A stretch of 64,000 nt of DNA from Histoplasma ohiense (taxonomy: Eukaryota > Ascomycota > Eurotiomycetes > Onygenales > Ajellomycetaceae). How positions within the stretch are numbered: position 1 is the first letter of the stretch; each line of letters opens with the position of its first letter. Positions 12,794 through 24,208 of the stretch are shown piece after piece. The stretch spans positions 1 through 64,000 of the forward strand of contig JAEVHH010000003.1 of the NCBI GenBank assembly GCA_017607445.1. The letters run 5' to 3'. The position numbers were made by a program, and so were the translations under genes. The notes below the pieces were generated by a model that ran no database searches, was not told the DNA's origin, and worked only from the letters and a program-made list of their open reading frames with translations.

Positions 12794-13983
12794 TAGGCTG
12801 GCCGGTGGGACCATGAATTTCATGTTTGATTTGATTTGATTTGGTCCCAGTCCATTTCTTGGCGTGATTTCCAGTGGGACCAGGATCAGAATGGGAGTGT
12901 AAAGTGACTAGAATTATTAGAATATGAGTGAAATGGGACTAATAAATCTTGATATTTCATGTAAAGTGACTGACTATCAAAAATAAGAACATGATCTGAG
13001 ACTGACTAATGATTTTGACTGAGGTTTGGTCCTGTTCTGATGATTATATAATACATATCTTAGATATCAATCTGATGATATGATTGGTGGAGATATCACC
13101 TCTATCTAGTGCTGTCAATCTATCTATTGCTGCAAGCTATTTCTTGCTGCTAAGCTATCGCTGTCAATCTATCTATCACTGCCAATCTATCTATCGCTGC
13201 CAATCTATCTATCACTGTTAATCTATCTATCACTGCCAACCTATCTATCGCTGCCAATCTATCTATCACTGCCAATTTATCTACCACTGTCAATCTATCT
13301 ATCACTGTCAATCTATCTATCGCTGCTAATCTATCGCTGCTGCCAATCTATCCCTTGCTGCTAAGCTATTCCTCACTGCTAAGCTATCTCTCACTACTAA
13401 GCTATCTATCACTGCTAATCTATCGCTGCTAATCTATCACTGCTAATCTATCACTGTCAATCTATCTATCACTGTCAATTTATCTACCACTGTCAATCTA
13501 TCTATTGCTGCTAATCTATTGCTGCTGCCAATCTATCTATCACTGCTAATCTATTGCTGCTGCTAATCTATCTATCACTGCTAATCTATCACTGCTAATC
13601 TATCACTGCTAATCTATCACTGCCAATCTATCTACCGCGGTGAATCTATCTATCACTATCATTACTAGTTCAAAATAGAACTAGAGCATAAATACACTAA
13701 ACTTCTTTTGATAGATAATGATTTTTGATAACACTCATAGCATTATATCATCTATATAGGGTAAATCATGGTCCCATTTGGTCCCATTTTGTTAAAATGG
13801 GACCAAATGGGACCAGAATCAGTAATTTATAAGAAGAACATGACCTGGGACTAGATTTATAATATAAACAGTGTAAAGTGACTAATTTAATAAACACTAT
13901 ATGAGACCAGAACTAAGAAATTTGATAATGGAACTGGAGAAATATTTAGTCTCAGTTCCATGCATGGTCACACAGTCAGTCTA
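12794..13983. mobile_element. Nested non-autonomous hAT derivative, 1190 bp
   Basis: It starts TAGGCTGGCCGG and ends GTCACACAGTCAGTCTA, with a perfect 8-bp duplication TCTGAGGA at 12786-12793 and 13984-13991. About 270 bp of its left end match 9359-9650, and about 230 bp of its right end match 16186-16439, so it is an internal-deletion derivative of the element it sits in. Its centre (13100-13660) is a minisatellite instead of genes, so it would need transposase supplied in trans. Confidence 0.92.
13100..13660. repeat. Minisatellite, CTATCTATC-CTGCCAAT units
   Basis: About 30 imperfect tandem units of 14-18 bp, mostly CTATCTATCACTGCCAAT and a shorter CTATCGCTGCTAAT form. An inverted relative is at 35480-36085. 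The flank GTTCAAAATAGAACTAG next to the array is shared by both sites, so the array belongs to the transposon family. CpG persists in some units and at 13637. Confidence 0.9.
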
Positions 13984-14759
13984 TCTGAGGAAACAATCAT
14001 CTCAAAACCCTTCTCAGCTATCTTCTCAGATGAGAGAGGATTTTTCTCTTTTTTCATCAGATTCACTTGAGCTTCAAAGTTCTGCATCTTCTGATCTGCT
14101 GTCTCAGATTCTATCTCTGCAGCAAGTAAATTAGTATGCTCAGAAAGCAATGCTGCCTTCTCAATATTCTGAATCATTGAGTGTATATGAGATCTAAACA
14201 AGGTCTCAATGCTCTGATTCTCTTCAGAAGCCTGCTAATCAATTAGACAACAGAATTGTTATCAAAAAATGTTATCAATGAATATATTCAAAATACAATC
14301 TATCAGCTTGAGCTTCTTTGTCTTGCAGACAAACACATTTTCAATCTTCTTCTGATGATGCTTTTTTGCAGCTGTCATTTTCTCAGTTCTCTCTCTCTTC
14401 ATCTTGATCTCAAATCATTTCCATGAGTGCTTCTGATTTCAGCACTGCTGCATGAGCAACTCCACTGCTTTCTTCTCCAACTTCTCACACATTGAACCAT
14501 CAGCATCATTCCTTTCATAATATTAGTCAAATTTCAGCAGAAGTGTTACTCAAAATCATTATCAATCTACTTCATTATAAAGTTTTTTCAAGACAATATG
14601 ATGTGTCTTGTGATCAGTCTCTCCATGCTTGAAGGATTTTTTCTCTTCTCTCTCAAGGTGATGGTGGTGCTTGCATGCTTTGATGATACACAGAGCCACC
14701 AAATGTTTCTTGAAGAGAGAGACAGATATGTTTTCAGTAGAAGAGAGGAAGAGAAACAT

Positions 14760-15343
14760 GTTCTAATTGTGATGATGAAGATTTCTAGAGAAAATAATAT
14801 ATTCTTTTTATAAGTTACTATCCGCACAGAAATGTGATGAAAAGAACAGAGATATATCAAAGAATTCAAAAAGAAAGAAAATCTACTTCTATATATTATG
14901 AGAAATTATATGTCTCATAGCAACACTGTTTGCATTTTTGTGCTACTTGTTGATATTGCATGCTGCATGCACTCTGCAAGTTATATTATGGCTGAATGCA
15001 GATGAGATGTTTCTTTGTTGCTATAGAGATTATTTGCATATACAATCTCTCAATTTAACATTCATATATGTTTTTCTTTTTCTTTGTTCTTTCTCTCTTC
15101 TCTCTCTAACTCATCATAATTCCATAGCAGTATGTTAACTATTAAAAGTAATATGAATATCTCAATGTTTTCTGTGAATGAATACTGATTGATTAATTGA
15201 TTTTATCTAGCAAATTCATTGCCACAAGTCTCTGTTCTTTTCTCTCTGAAATCTATATGTCTATTCTCTGCACTCATTCTCTCTCACTTCTCAATTTCTC
15301 TTCCCTTGCTCTTCAATTCCTCTCCCTCTCTTCAACAAAAAAA
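14760..15343. promoter_or_regulatory. Divergent intergenic region between two hAT-borne genes
   Basis: It separates the minus-strand coiled-coil gene from the plus-strand H3-like gene. The last 280 bp before the H3-like ATG are strongly pyrimidine-rich (TCTCTTC and TCCCTCTCTTC runs) and end CAACAAAAAAAATG, a normal leader for a fungal gene. Only shadow frames are open here. Confidence 0.45.
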
Positions 15344-15943
15344 ATGGTCTGTGATAAGAGTATTTCTCATCAGAGAGCAATGCCAACAACTGCTACTTCT
15401 CATAAGGCAGTATATGAGCAGTGAGTGATGGAGTGGAAAGCAGTCTGAGCTCATCATCACAAGCAGCATTTCAATGCTCACTGTGCTGTATGAGAGATGC
15501 ACAATCTCTGCTCTTGTATGAAAAAAGTGGATAAGCAGAGTATGAAATTCAAAGTAATGCTTTTTGATAATGCTAGATACTGATATGAAAGTAGAAGCTA
15601 TCTGTGAGATCTGTTATTATCAGAAGTCTGAGAATCTCATTTTTCTCAAGACTGTGTTTGCATATCTTGTTCAAAAGATTGATGAGAGAAAGTATCACTT
15701 TCAGTGTTCTGCTCTTGATGCTCTTCAAGTTGCCATGGAGACAATGTTGATCACACTTTTTGAGTGTATGATATCATGTGAAAACAGATGTAACAATATC
15801 TCACTAATCATTTTATAGATGATCTTAAGATCATGATTCATTGTAAGTGAATGACTCTCACTGTAAGGAATATTAGATTGATGATGGAGATTGCTGAAGA
15901 ATTGAGTAGTAATTTTTTTGATGATTATAGATTGAAAAAATGA
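15344..15943 (+). pseudogene. Histone H3-fold gene carried by the hAT element, decayed
   Basis: Reading from ATG 15344: exon 1 to 15539, intron GTATGA...AG (15540 to 15591 or 15594), exon 2 to 15765, intron 15766-15818 (53 nt, GTATGA...CTAAT...TAG), exon 3 to TGA 15941. Exon 2 reads AICEICYYQKS, then FAYLVQKI, HFQCSALDALQ and LFE; exon 3 continues after splicing with IHCK and MTLTVRNIRLMMEIAEE. These fall in register with H3 blocks A-L-R-E-I-R-R-Y-Q-K-S, F-x-x-L-V-R-E-I, F-Q-S-S-A-x-x-A-L-Q, L-F-E-D, I-H-A-K-R-V-T-I and D-I-Q-L-A-R-R-I. Removing the 53-nt intron restores the H3 register without a gap. Cys stands where H3 has Arg and TGA where H3 has the Arg of AKR, as expected from CGT to TGT and CGA to TGA. 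The loop before HFQ is about three residues short and the first 65 residues are not H3-like. It could descend from a centromeric-type or divergent H3. Family certain to me, subtype not. Confidence 0.82.
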
Positions 15944-16439
15944 GTTTTGTTTTATTTTTATTTTTTTTTTTTTCATTATTTTTTTTTTTGCTGAAGGTTT
16001 TTGTTTTTTTTTTTTTTATACTATTCTCAGTTGTTGTTTTTGTTTTTGTTTTTTAATTTTCAAAATGCCTACAGACATATAATGATATTTCTGTTGTGAC
16101 ATCAAAAAGATAATGATATTTGGTAACACTCACATCATAATTAGCTACCATCCAGCATAAAGGTATATGTATTATGTAATTATGAGTAAGTCATGGTCCC
16201 ATTTGATTCCATTTTGTAAAATGGGACCAAACAGGACTGTGACTCAGAAATCAAGGTAAGAACAGTATTCAGAATCTAAATATTTCTCATAAACAGTGAA
16301 ATGGAACCAGAGCTATAATACAAACAGTGTAAAGTGACTGATTTGAAAAACAATATATGGGATCAGAATCAAAATATACGAGAATGGAACCAATGCTAAA
16401 ATTGGTCATGATCCCATGCACAGTCACACGGTCAGTCTA

Positions 16440-16567
16440 TTCTTGATGTTGTTCAACACTAAGCATTCCTCTGGTATAACCAACTCTTGTCTGTATTTAA
16501 CATCACACAAGGACTTGTCATAAGCGCTGCTTGCATATGAGTATAACAGAAGAAGAATAATAATAAT
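16440..16567 (+). repeat. Dispersed repeat with (TAA)n tail, right half of hAT target
   Basis: CAACACTAAGCATTCC through GAAGAAGAATAATAATAATA. It matches 49105-49236 and ends in a (TAA)n run like a LINE 3' end. The hAT element split this copy: its left flank is at 9340-9358. 16440-16447 is the right target duplication. Confidence 0.75.
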
Positions 16568-16573
16568 AATAAC

Positions 16574-16751
16574 TTCACTCTATGCTTTACTGTGAAGTGG
16601 CTTCTGATATTCTTCTGCTCTGATCTTCTCTTTATAAGAACCCTCTTTGTACAATCTTTTCTTCTGATCTCTTTTCTCTTTCTTTTTTTAATCAATTCAT
16701 AATCTGTATTTAGAATAGTGCTAGATTATTAATCAAAGTATGTCTGTTATA
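16574..16751 (+). repeat. LTR fragment, gypsy family 1
   Basis: The last ~180 bp of the family-1 LTR (GTGGCTTCTGATATTCTTC through TCTGTTATA), truncated at its left end beside the (TAA)n tail. Confidence 0.8.
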
Positions 16752-17749
16752 ATTACTGCTATAATAGACAAATGAATCAGCAAGCTGAATTTTTTGCTGA
16801 TTAGCTGAGGCAGATATTGCAGATACTGCTAACTCAACAACTACTGATTAAGAAGTATTTAAGAGTGAATCAGTCTCAGATATGATAATTAGAATATTCA
16901 ATTCTTGCAGAGGTAAGAGATTGAGTGAATTAAACTGTAAACAGTGATGTGAGAATTAGCTGCTTATATTACATGAGATTACTAAAACTCTACATTATAG
17001 AATGTAAAAGTCAGATTAAAACAGAATGATCTGTTGATATCTAGAAGATTAACTCAGCTGCTATCTATATACACAGTATTGTTAATAGATCAAACTTGTT
17101 ATGATGTATATAGTGTAGTATGATGTAAGTAGTAAGATAATATATTGATTTCAAATCTGATATGACATTGACAGTGCTATATTCAATGAGGTTATATCTT
17201 TAGAGCTATTGTTAATTTCAGTTTAGCACTGACATTTTAATACAGATTTCTTATATTTTTATTTTATTTTCATTTTTACTTTTATTCTCATTCTTATTTT
17301 CATTTTCATTTTTATTTTTATTTCAATTGACTGCTTATTATGATGAGCTCTGAGCTGTGTTTGAATCTTATTTTTAATAATTATTTTAAAATCAAAAACT
17401 GTGATGTATTTTTTCAGATTGCTGAAAGAGATCTACTGTTCAATCTGATACTGAAAACACTGATCAAATTCAGAGTAATCTTCAATCTGAATGATGATAC
17501 AGTTGAAATGATTAGAATATTATTTGCAGAAATTATTCATTAAAAAAATTTGCAGAGTTGAAAAACTAATGAATAAAGTCATCAAAAAAAATATCAGAGT
17601 TCAGACTTCTAACAATTATGAAAACTCTGACAGATAATGAATTGCTGAATAAAAATAGATTGCAGATGATATTGATCTAAAATACTGTGATTTAAAATCT
17701 CAATCATTAAATATATTATAGATATAAATATTGTTGATATCTATATTAT
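16752..17749. other. AT-rich region without a recognised gene
   Basis: Fragments only. 16780-16960 reads in one frame like decayed protein (LAEADIADTANS, then IIRIFNSCRGKRLSEL) but was not recognised. 17249-17332 repeats the TTTTTA/TTTTCA pattern of the subtelomeric array. 17340-17543 is a 67-codon plus-strand frame with Phe/Ile/Leu-rich content and no family match. Confidence 0.5.
17249..17332. repeat. Internal copy of the T-rich hexamer array
   Basis: About 84 bp of TTTTTA, TTTTCA and TTCTCA units in the same orientation as 130-1255. It marks either a former chromosome end or transposition of subtelomeric sequence. Confidence 0.6.
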
Positions 17750-18135
17750 TGTAACAGACATACTTCAATTAACAATTTGATACTATTTTAATTACAGATT
17801 ATGAATTGATTAAGAAAAGAAAGAGAAAAGAAATTGGAAGAAAAAGTCATACAAAAAGAGTTCTTATAGAAGAAAGTTTAAGATAAAATAATATCAGAGA
17901 CTGCTTCACAATGAAGTGCAGAGTGAAAGAATGTTAAAAGCTATATGAAAGAATTGTTAGAAATCATATAAGTGCAGAGTATGAAGTGGAAGAATCATTG
18001 AGAGCTATATGAAAGAATTGTTGAAAACTACACAAGTGCAGAGCATGGAGCAGAAGAACATCAAGAATTACATAAAATTACAATGACAGAAATTAATTGT
18101 GTAAGTTAATTGCTAATAAATACTAATCTGTCACA
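17750..18135 (-). repeat. LTR of element B, shortened to 386 bp
   Basis: The same ends as the 534-bp LTRs, but it lacks about 148 bp from the internal 63-bp repeat zone, consistent with slippage or unequal exchange among the units. Confidence 0.88.
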
Positions 18136-20782
18136 TTATCCCCCTCTATGAGAGTGAGTGAGAACTTGTAGATGTTGAGAGTGGCAGTGTTCTTCAAGAT
18201 AAATATGAGTTTCCAGATCAGATGATTGTATTCTACTCATTTGATAAGATATTCATGATGATGATGATTGATTCTATTGTTAAGAATTGTTTCAATTTCC
18301 TACTCAAGTTCATTATCTTCTTCTATAATCATAGATAATTGTCAATCAGAGATTTTCTGTGAGAGAAATGGATTCTCAGCTGTGGGTTGGAGCAGATTTG
18401 TATGAAAGATGTTGTGGATATCAGATAAGATATTGAGTTGATAATTGTGTGTGTCTAGCTCTTTCTTCACTGTATACTTGATGTGATGATAATCTAGTGT
18501 ATATAAGAAATGATCTGTTTTTATATTCTTGAAATTTAGTCAGATTTTGTCTTCTACATAATATTGAATTGCAGAACTTCTTCTGATATTTGCTTAATTT
18601 TTATAATCTTGCTGAGTGCTGATTATTGAAGTTTCTGATTATTTATGAGCTTTCTTCAGCTTACTCATAATGTTCTCTGTTATCTGTATAAAACTGCAGA
18701 TGTACACAGTTTTTTGAGAAGTCTTGAGAAAGTTCAGAATCTCTAAGTTGTATCTATATAAAAGAAAGAATGAGCTTATGTCTGTTGTGATGAAATCTCA
18801 ATTGTTAATTGCAATCTCAGTGTGTGACAGCAGATTGCTTCAGTTGTTTTGTATATAATTGCAGAACTTACAGAAGATGTTCTTTATCATTTATATCATT
18901 CTCTCAGTAGCTTCATCAGTCTCTGAGTGATACACTATTGATAACTTTCATTCAATTCTTAGTAATTGATATATGCAGGCTCAGAGTGTGCTGATGAATT
19001 GACTGTCTCTATCTGATATAATGAATAAAAATAGACTGTGTATACAATAGAATGAGCTTCTGACAAAGATATCTGCAACTACTTCAGCATTCATCTTGTC
19101 ACAGAGCTGTAGTATTACACTTTTATTGAATCAGTTGACAATGACTAGAATGTTTGTAGAATCTCTGTTTTTGAGCAAGAAAACTGCAAAATCAATAGCT
19201 ATATCACATCAAATTCAGTTGAGAATAGATAGAAGCTTCAATATTTCTTTTCAGTATTCATACTATACTGTCACTGAGCTGCAGTGATTACAGTTGTATA
19301 CAAATTGATGTATATCTTTCAACATATCTGATCAGTAGAATTCTCAGACAACAATGTTGTACATGATTTTGTATTTTGAGTGTTTAATCATTGATAAGTC
19401 ATGAATTTCTTACATGATCTGTGTTTATGAAGATTCTGAATTGAGGACTCATTGTCTATCTCAAAAGTGTAAGCAGTTGTCATTTTTGATTAAATATGCT
19501 GAGATATTCATTCTTGAGTATACATCTGTAGAGAATTGAGATGCTCTGTTTTGTATAACTTCAGTGATTTATTGTCAGAATTCATCTGTTTTTACTGCTA
19601 GCTTTCATTATTCTTTGAATGAGGGTTCTTGAGCTCAGAACTGATTGATATGTATGTGAGATTTATCTGATTATATAGAACTTCTTATGATTGCAGAGTT
19701 GATTAATCAATGCTCTCAGTGTTTTCATCTGTCATTCAAGTCATTAGATGATATATTTTGTTCTCAGCAGAACAGAGCATCTGCAAGAGTGTTCTCTACT
19801 TCAGATTGATAATAAATTATGAATAAAAAACAGCTAAGAAACAATAATCAATGCATATATTTTTCAGTGAGCTTACAAATGATTGTGAAGTACTCTAGAT
19901 TCTTATGATCAGTAACAATCTTGAATTTCTCAACACTCATGAGTTCAAACACTTATTTTTTGAAATATTATATGATCACTAGAAGTTTCTTATTATAGAT
20001 CTTGTAGTTGTATTCAGTGAGTGACATCTTTTTTAAAATGAAGACACAAGATTGTACAATATCTTCATTATTATATTGCATTAGTACTTCATCTACTACA
20101 TAATCTGAGACATCTGTCTTGAGAATTGTATGCTTATCTGAATTGAATGATTGCAGCATCAGAGTGTTTGTGAATATATACTTCAGCTTTTTGAATACTG
20201 TGTCTGTTTTAACAGTTCATTGAAATACAGTGTCTTTTTGAGTCAGATTCATCAGTGATTATATAATATCAGAGAAGTTTTTGATGAATCTTCAGTAAAA
20301 GTTGATAAATTCTAGAAGACTTCTAGTTTCTTTTATCAAGACTGATGTCTCTCAGTTGAGAATTGCTTTTATCTTCTTAGAATTCATATATACATCTTTT
20401 TCAGCTTTGATGATGAATTCTAGATAGATTATAGACTTGATCTCAAAGTCACATTTATCAATGTTCATTTGCAGTTCAGCTTTTCAAAAACAGTCAAGCA
20501 CTTGTTGTACATATTTGTGATACTCTGAAAATGATTCATTGATAAAGATCAGAATATTATTCATGTACACTGAGACAATCTCATTGAACAGATCTTATAG
20601 AGCTCAGTTAATCTATTTCTGAAATATGTTTGAGATGTTTGCTAATTCAAAGAAAATCACTGTTCATTCATATAATCTGTAATATATATGAAAAGCAGTT
20701 AGTCATTTATCATCTTCATTAATTCTTATCTTATAGAAGGCTGCAGAGATGTCAAGCTTTATAAATTATTTTACTTCTTCTA

Positions 20783-21316
20783 TATAACGGGCGTACTTCG
20801 ATTAACGATTTGGTACTATCCTAATTACAGATTATGAATTGATTAAGAAAAGAAAGAGAAAAGAAATCAGAAGAAAAGGTTGTATGAAGAGGATTCTTAT
20901 AGAAGAAAGTTCAGAGTGGAAGAATATCAGAAGCCACTCCACAGTGAAGTGCAGAGTGGAAGAATATTAAGAGATATGTGTAAGAATTGTTAGAAACTAT
21001 ACAAGTGTGGAGTGTGGGATGGGGGAATCATTGAGAGCTATGTGAAAGAATTGTTAGAGACTACATGAGCACAGAACACAGAGTGAGAGAACATTAGAAG
21101 CTATGTGAAAGAATTGTTAGAGACTATACAAGTGCAGAGCACAGAGCAGAAGAATATTAAGAGCTATATGAAAGAATTGTTAAAAACTACACAAGTGCAG
21201 AGCATGGAGTGGAAGAACATTGAGAATTACACAAGATCACAGTGATCAGAAACAAGCAGATGTAGAAGAGAAGTTGATTGTGTAAGTTAATTATTAATGA
21301 GTGCTAATCTGTCATA
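20783..21316 (-). repeat. LTR of element C (left)
   Basis: 534 bp, starting TATAAC (TG mutated to TA) and ending GTCATA. It keeps the sequence AACGGGCGTACTTCGATTAA, the least mutated version of this terminus apart from 30420. Confidence 0.92.
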
Positions 21317-23271
21317 TTATCCCCCCCTATCAGAGTGAGTGAGGACTCATAGATGTCGAGGGTGGTGATGTCCTTCAAGACAGACACAGATTCCCAAGTC
21401 AAATGATTGTATTCTATTCATTTGATGAGGTATTTACAGCAGTGGCAGTTGATTCTATTGTCAAGAATTGCTTTGATTTCCCACTTGAGTTTGTTGTCTT
21501 CTTCTACAATGATGAGTGACTGTCAATCAGAGATTCTCTGTGAGAGGAATGGATCCTCAGCTGCAGATTGGAGCAGATTTGTATGAAAGACATCATGAAT
21601 GTCAGATGAGATGTTGAGTTGATAATTGTGTGTGTCTAGCACTTTCTTCACTGTATATTTGATGTAGTAGTAATCTAGTGTACACAAGAGGTGGTTCATT
21701 TTTATGTTCTTGAGATTCAGTCAGACTTTGTCTTCTACATAATATTGAGTTGCAGAACTTCTTCTGATGTTTGTTTGATCTTTGTAATCTTACTATATAC
21801 TGATCATTGAAGCTTCTGCTCATTTGTGAATTTTCTTCAGCTTGCTCATGATGTTCTCTGCTGTCTGTATAAAGCTGTGGGTGTACATGGTTTCTCAGAG
21901 AGTCTTGGAGAAGTTCAGAATCTCTAAGTTGTATTCATATAGAAAAAAGAATGAGCTTACATCTGTCATAGTGAAATCTCAACTGTTAATCACAATCTCA
22001 GTATGTGGCAGCAGATTGTTTCAATTGTCTTGTGTATAATTACAGAACTTATGAAGAATGTTCTTTACTGTTTGTATCATTCTCTCAGTTGCTTCATCAG
22101 TCTCTGAGTGGTACACTGTTGATAACTTTCATTCAATTCTTAATAATTGGCATACACAGGTTCAGAGTGTGCTGATGAATTGACTGTCTCTATCTGATAC
22201 AATGAATGAAGACAGATTATGTATACAATAGAACAGACTTCTGACAAAAGCATCTGCAACTACTTCAGTGTTCATTTTGTCACAGAGCTGTAGTATTACA
22301 TTCTTGCTGAGTCAGTCAACAATGATTAGAATGTTTGTAGAATCTCTACTTTCAGATAAGAAAACTGCAAAATCAATAGCTATATTACATCAAGTTCAAT
22401 CAAGAACAGATAGAAGCTTCAGCATCTCTTTTCAGTATTCATACTATATCATCACTGAGCCACAGTGATCACAGTTGTGTACAAATCAGTATATATCTTT
22501 TGACATATCTGATCAGTAGAATTTTTGAGTGATGATGTTGTACATGATTTTGTGTTCTGAATATCTGATTATTGATGAATCATGAATTTCTTGCATGATC
22601 TGTGTTCATAGAGGTTCTGAATCAGAGACTCATTGTCTATCTCAAAAGTGTAAGCAGTTGTCATCATCAATCAAACATGCTGAGATATTCATTCTTGGGT
22701 ATACATCTGCAGGGAATCAAGATGCTCTGCTTTATACAGCTTCAGCAACTTGTTGTCAGAATTCATCTGCTTCTGCTGCTAGCTTTCATTGTTCTTCAAG
22801 CAAGAGTTCTTGAGCTTGAAACTGATTGATATGTACATGAGATTCATCTGATTGCATAGGATTTCTTATGATTGCAGAGTCAATTAATCAATGCTCTCAG
22901 TGTTTCCATCTGTCATCCAAGTCATCAGATGATATATCTTGTTTTCAGTGAGACAGAGCATCTGCAAGAGTGTTCTCTACTTCAGATCAATAACAAATTG
23001 TGAACAAAAAACAGCTAAGAAACAATGACCAACACATATATCTCTCAGTGAGCTTACAAGTGATTGTGAAGTATTCTAGATTCTTATGATCAGTAACAAT
23101 CTCAAATCTCTCAACACTCATAAGTTCAGATTCTCATTCTTCAAGACATTGTATGATCACTAGAAGCTTCTTGTTATAGATCTCATAGTTGCATTCAGTG
23201 AATGACATCTTTTTTAAGATGAAGACACAAGATTATAGAACATCTTCATTGTCATATTGCATCAGTGCTTC

Positions 23272-23805
23272 TGTGATGGGTTAGCATCTGTTAGTAATTA
23301 ACTTATGCAATCAACTCCCCTTCTGCACCCGCTTGTTTCTGATTGCTGTGATCTTGTGTAATCCTCAATGTTCTTCCACTCTGTGCTCCACACTTATATA
23401 GTTTCTAACAATTCTTCTGTGTAGCTCTTAATGTTCTTCTGCTCTGTGCTCTGCATTTGTGTAGTCTCTAACAATTCTTCTGTGTAGCTTCTTATGTTCT
23501 TCTGCTCTGTGTTTCACACTTATATAGTCTCTAATGATTCTTCTGCATAGCTCTCAATGATTTCTCTGTCTCATATTCCATGCTTGTGTAGCTTCTAATG
23601 ATTCTTACACATATCTCTTAATGTTCTTCCATTTCACACTTCACTGTGGAGCAGCTTCTGATATTCTTCCATTCTGAACTTTCCTCTATAAGAACTCTCT
23701 TTGTATGATCTTTTTTTCTGATTTCTTTTCTCTTTCTTTTCTTAATCAATTTGTAATCTGTAATTAGAATAGTATCAAATTGTTAATTGAAGTATATTCA
23801 TTATA
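23272..23805 (+). repeat. 5' LTR of element D
   Basis: 534 bp; begins TGTGATGGGTTAGCATC. It differs from the 3' LTR mainly by C/T and G/A transitions. Contains the 63-bp tandem units. Confidence 0.94.
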
Positions 23806-24208
23806 TTATGAATTGATTCTTCTGTGTTTAAGATCTGAGTGTCTTGTTATTAGTTCTTACATCTGAGTGCATTGTTATCAGTTCTTATATCTGAGTGTGT
23901 TGTTATCAGTTCTTACATCTGAGTGTGTTGTTTACAGATCTGAGTGTCTAGTTGTTACAAGAGATTTCTTGTGAGTCTGAGTGTTCTTATCATTAGTTAT
24001 ATAGACTGTTGTGTCTAAGCATCTGAAACACAATTGACTGTGTTCTACAAGGCCTGAGTGTCTATGAACTGTAACACTGTGAATAGCATTCATGAAGAAG
24101 TTTGATCAAGCTTAGCACTGCAACACTGTGAATAGTGTCTGTGAGAGAACTGAGTGTCTACAAGTATTCTCTTTCTTTTTTTATTATTATATGTTTTTAG
24201 ATATCAAA

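Larger units (their letters stand above)
12640..14759 (-). pseudogene. Second hAT-borne gene: Lys/Glu-rich coiled-coil protein, decayed
   Basis: Minus strand, probably starting at the ATG at 14757-14759, divergent from the H3-like gene. Blocks visible are LVALCIIKACKHHHH, a Lys/Arg-rich stretch (KMKRERTEKMTAAKKHHQKK) near 14370, and, after a plausible intron ending at about 14231, a coiled coil (MIQNIEKAALLSEHTNLLA, then EIESETADQKMQNFE). The nested element at 12794-13983 split this gene. Joining the flanks at the target duplication continues the frame into a Lys/Glu-only tail (12640-12785). I do not recognise the family. The coiled coil loosely resembles tails of pogo/Fot1 transposases, but no DDE domain is seen. 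Exon joins are unresolved. Confidence 0.5.
9359..16439. mobile_element. hAT-superfamily DNA transposon, 7.1 kb, with cargo genes
   Basis: The left end TAGGCTGGCCGGTGGGACC and the inverted right end TAGACTGACCGTGTGACTG form imperfect terminal inverted repeats. A perfect 8-bp duplication TTCTTGAT lies at 9351-9358 and 16440-16447, the hAT signature. Subterminal GGGACCA and GTAAAGTGACT motifs repeat near both ends. Inside are a minus-strand hAT transposase remnant (about 9780-11960), a second minus-strand coiled-coil gene remnant (about 12640-14760), a plus-strand histone H3-fold gene remnant (15344-15943), and a nested hAT derivative (12794-13983). A related unoccupied target copy exists at about 49088-49236. 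Confidence 0.93.

Noticed and set aside
13100..13660. CRISPR-like array
   Set aside because: Units are contiguous tandem repeats without unique spacers and the genome is eukaryotic.
14588..14869. 93-codon minus-strand frame overlapping the second hAT gene
   Set aside because: Alternative phase over the same sequence, of lower protein-like quality than the 14562-14759 frame.
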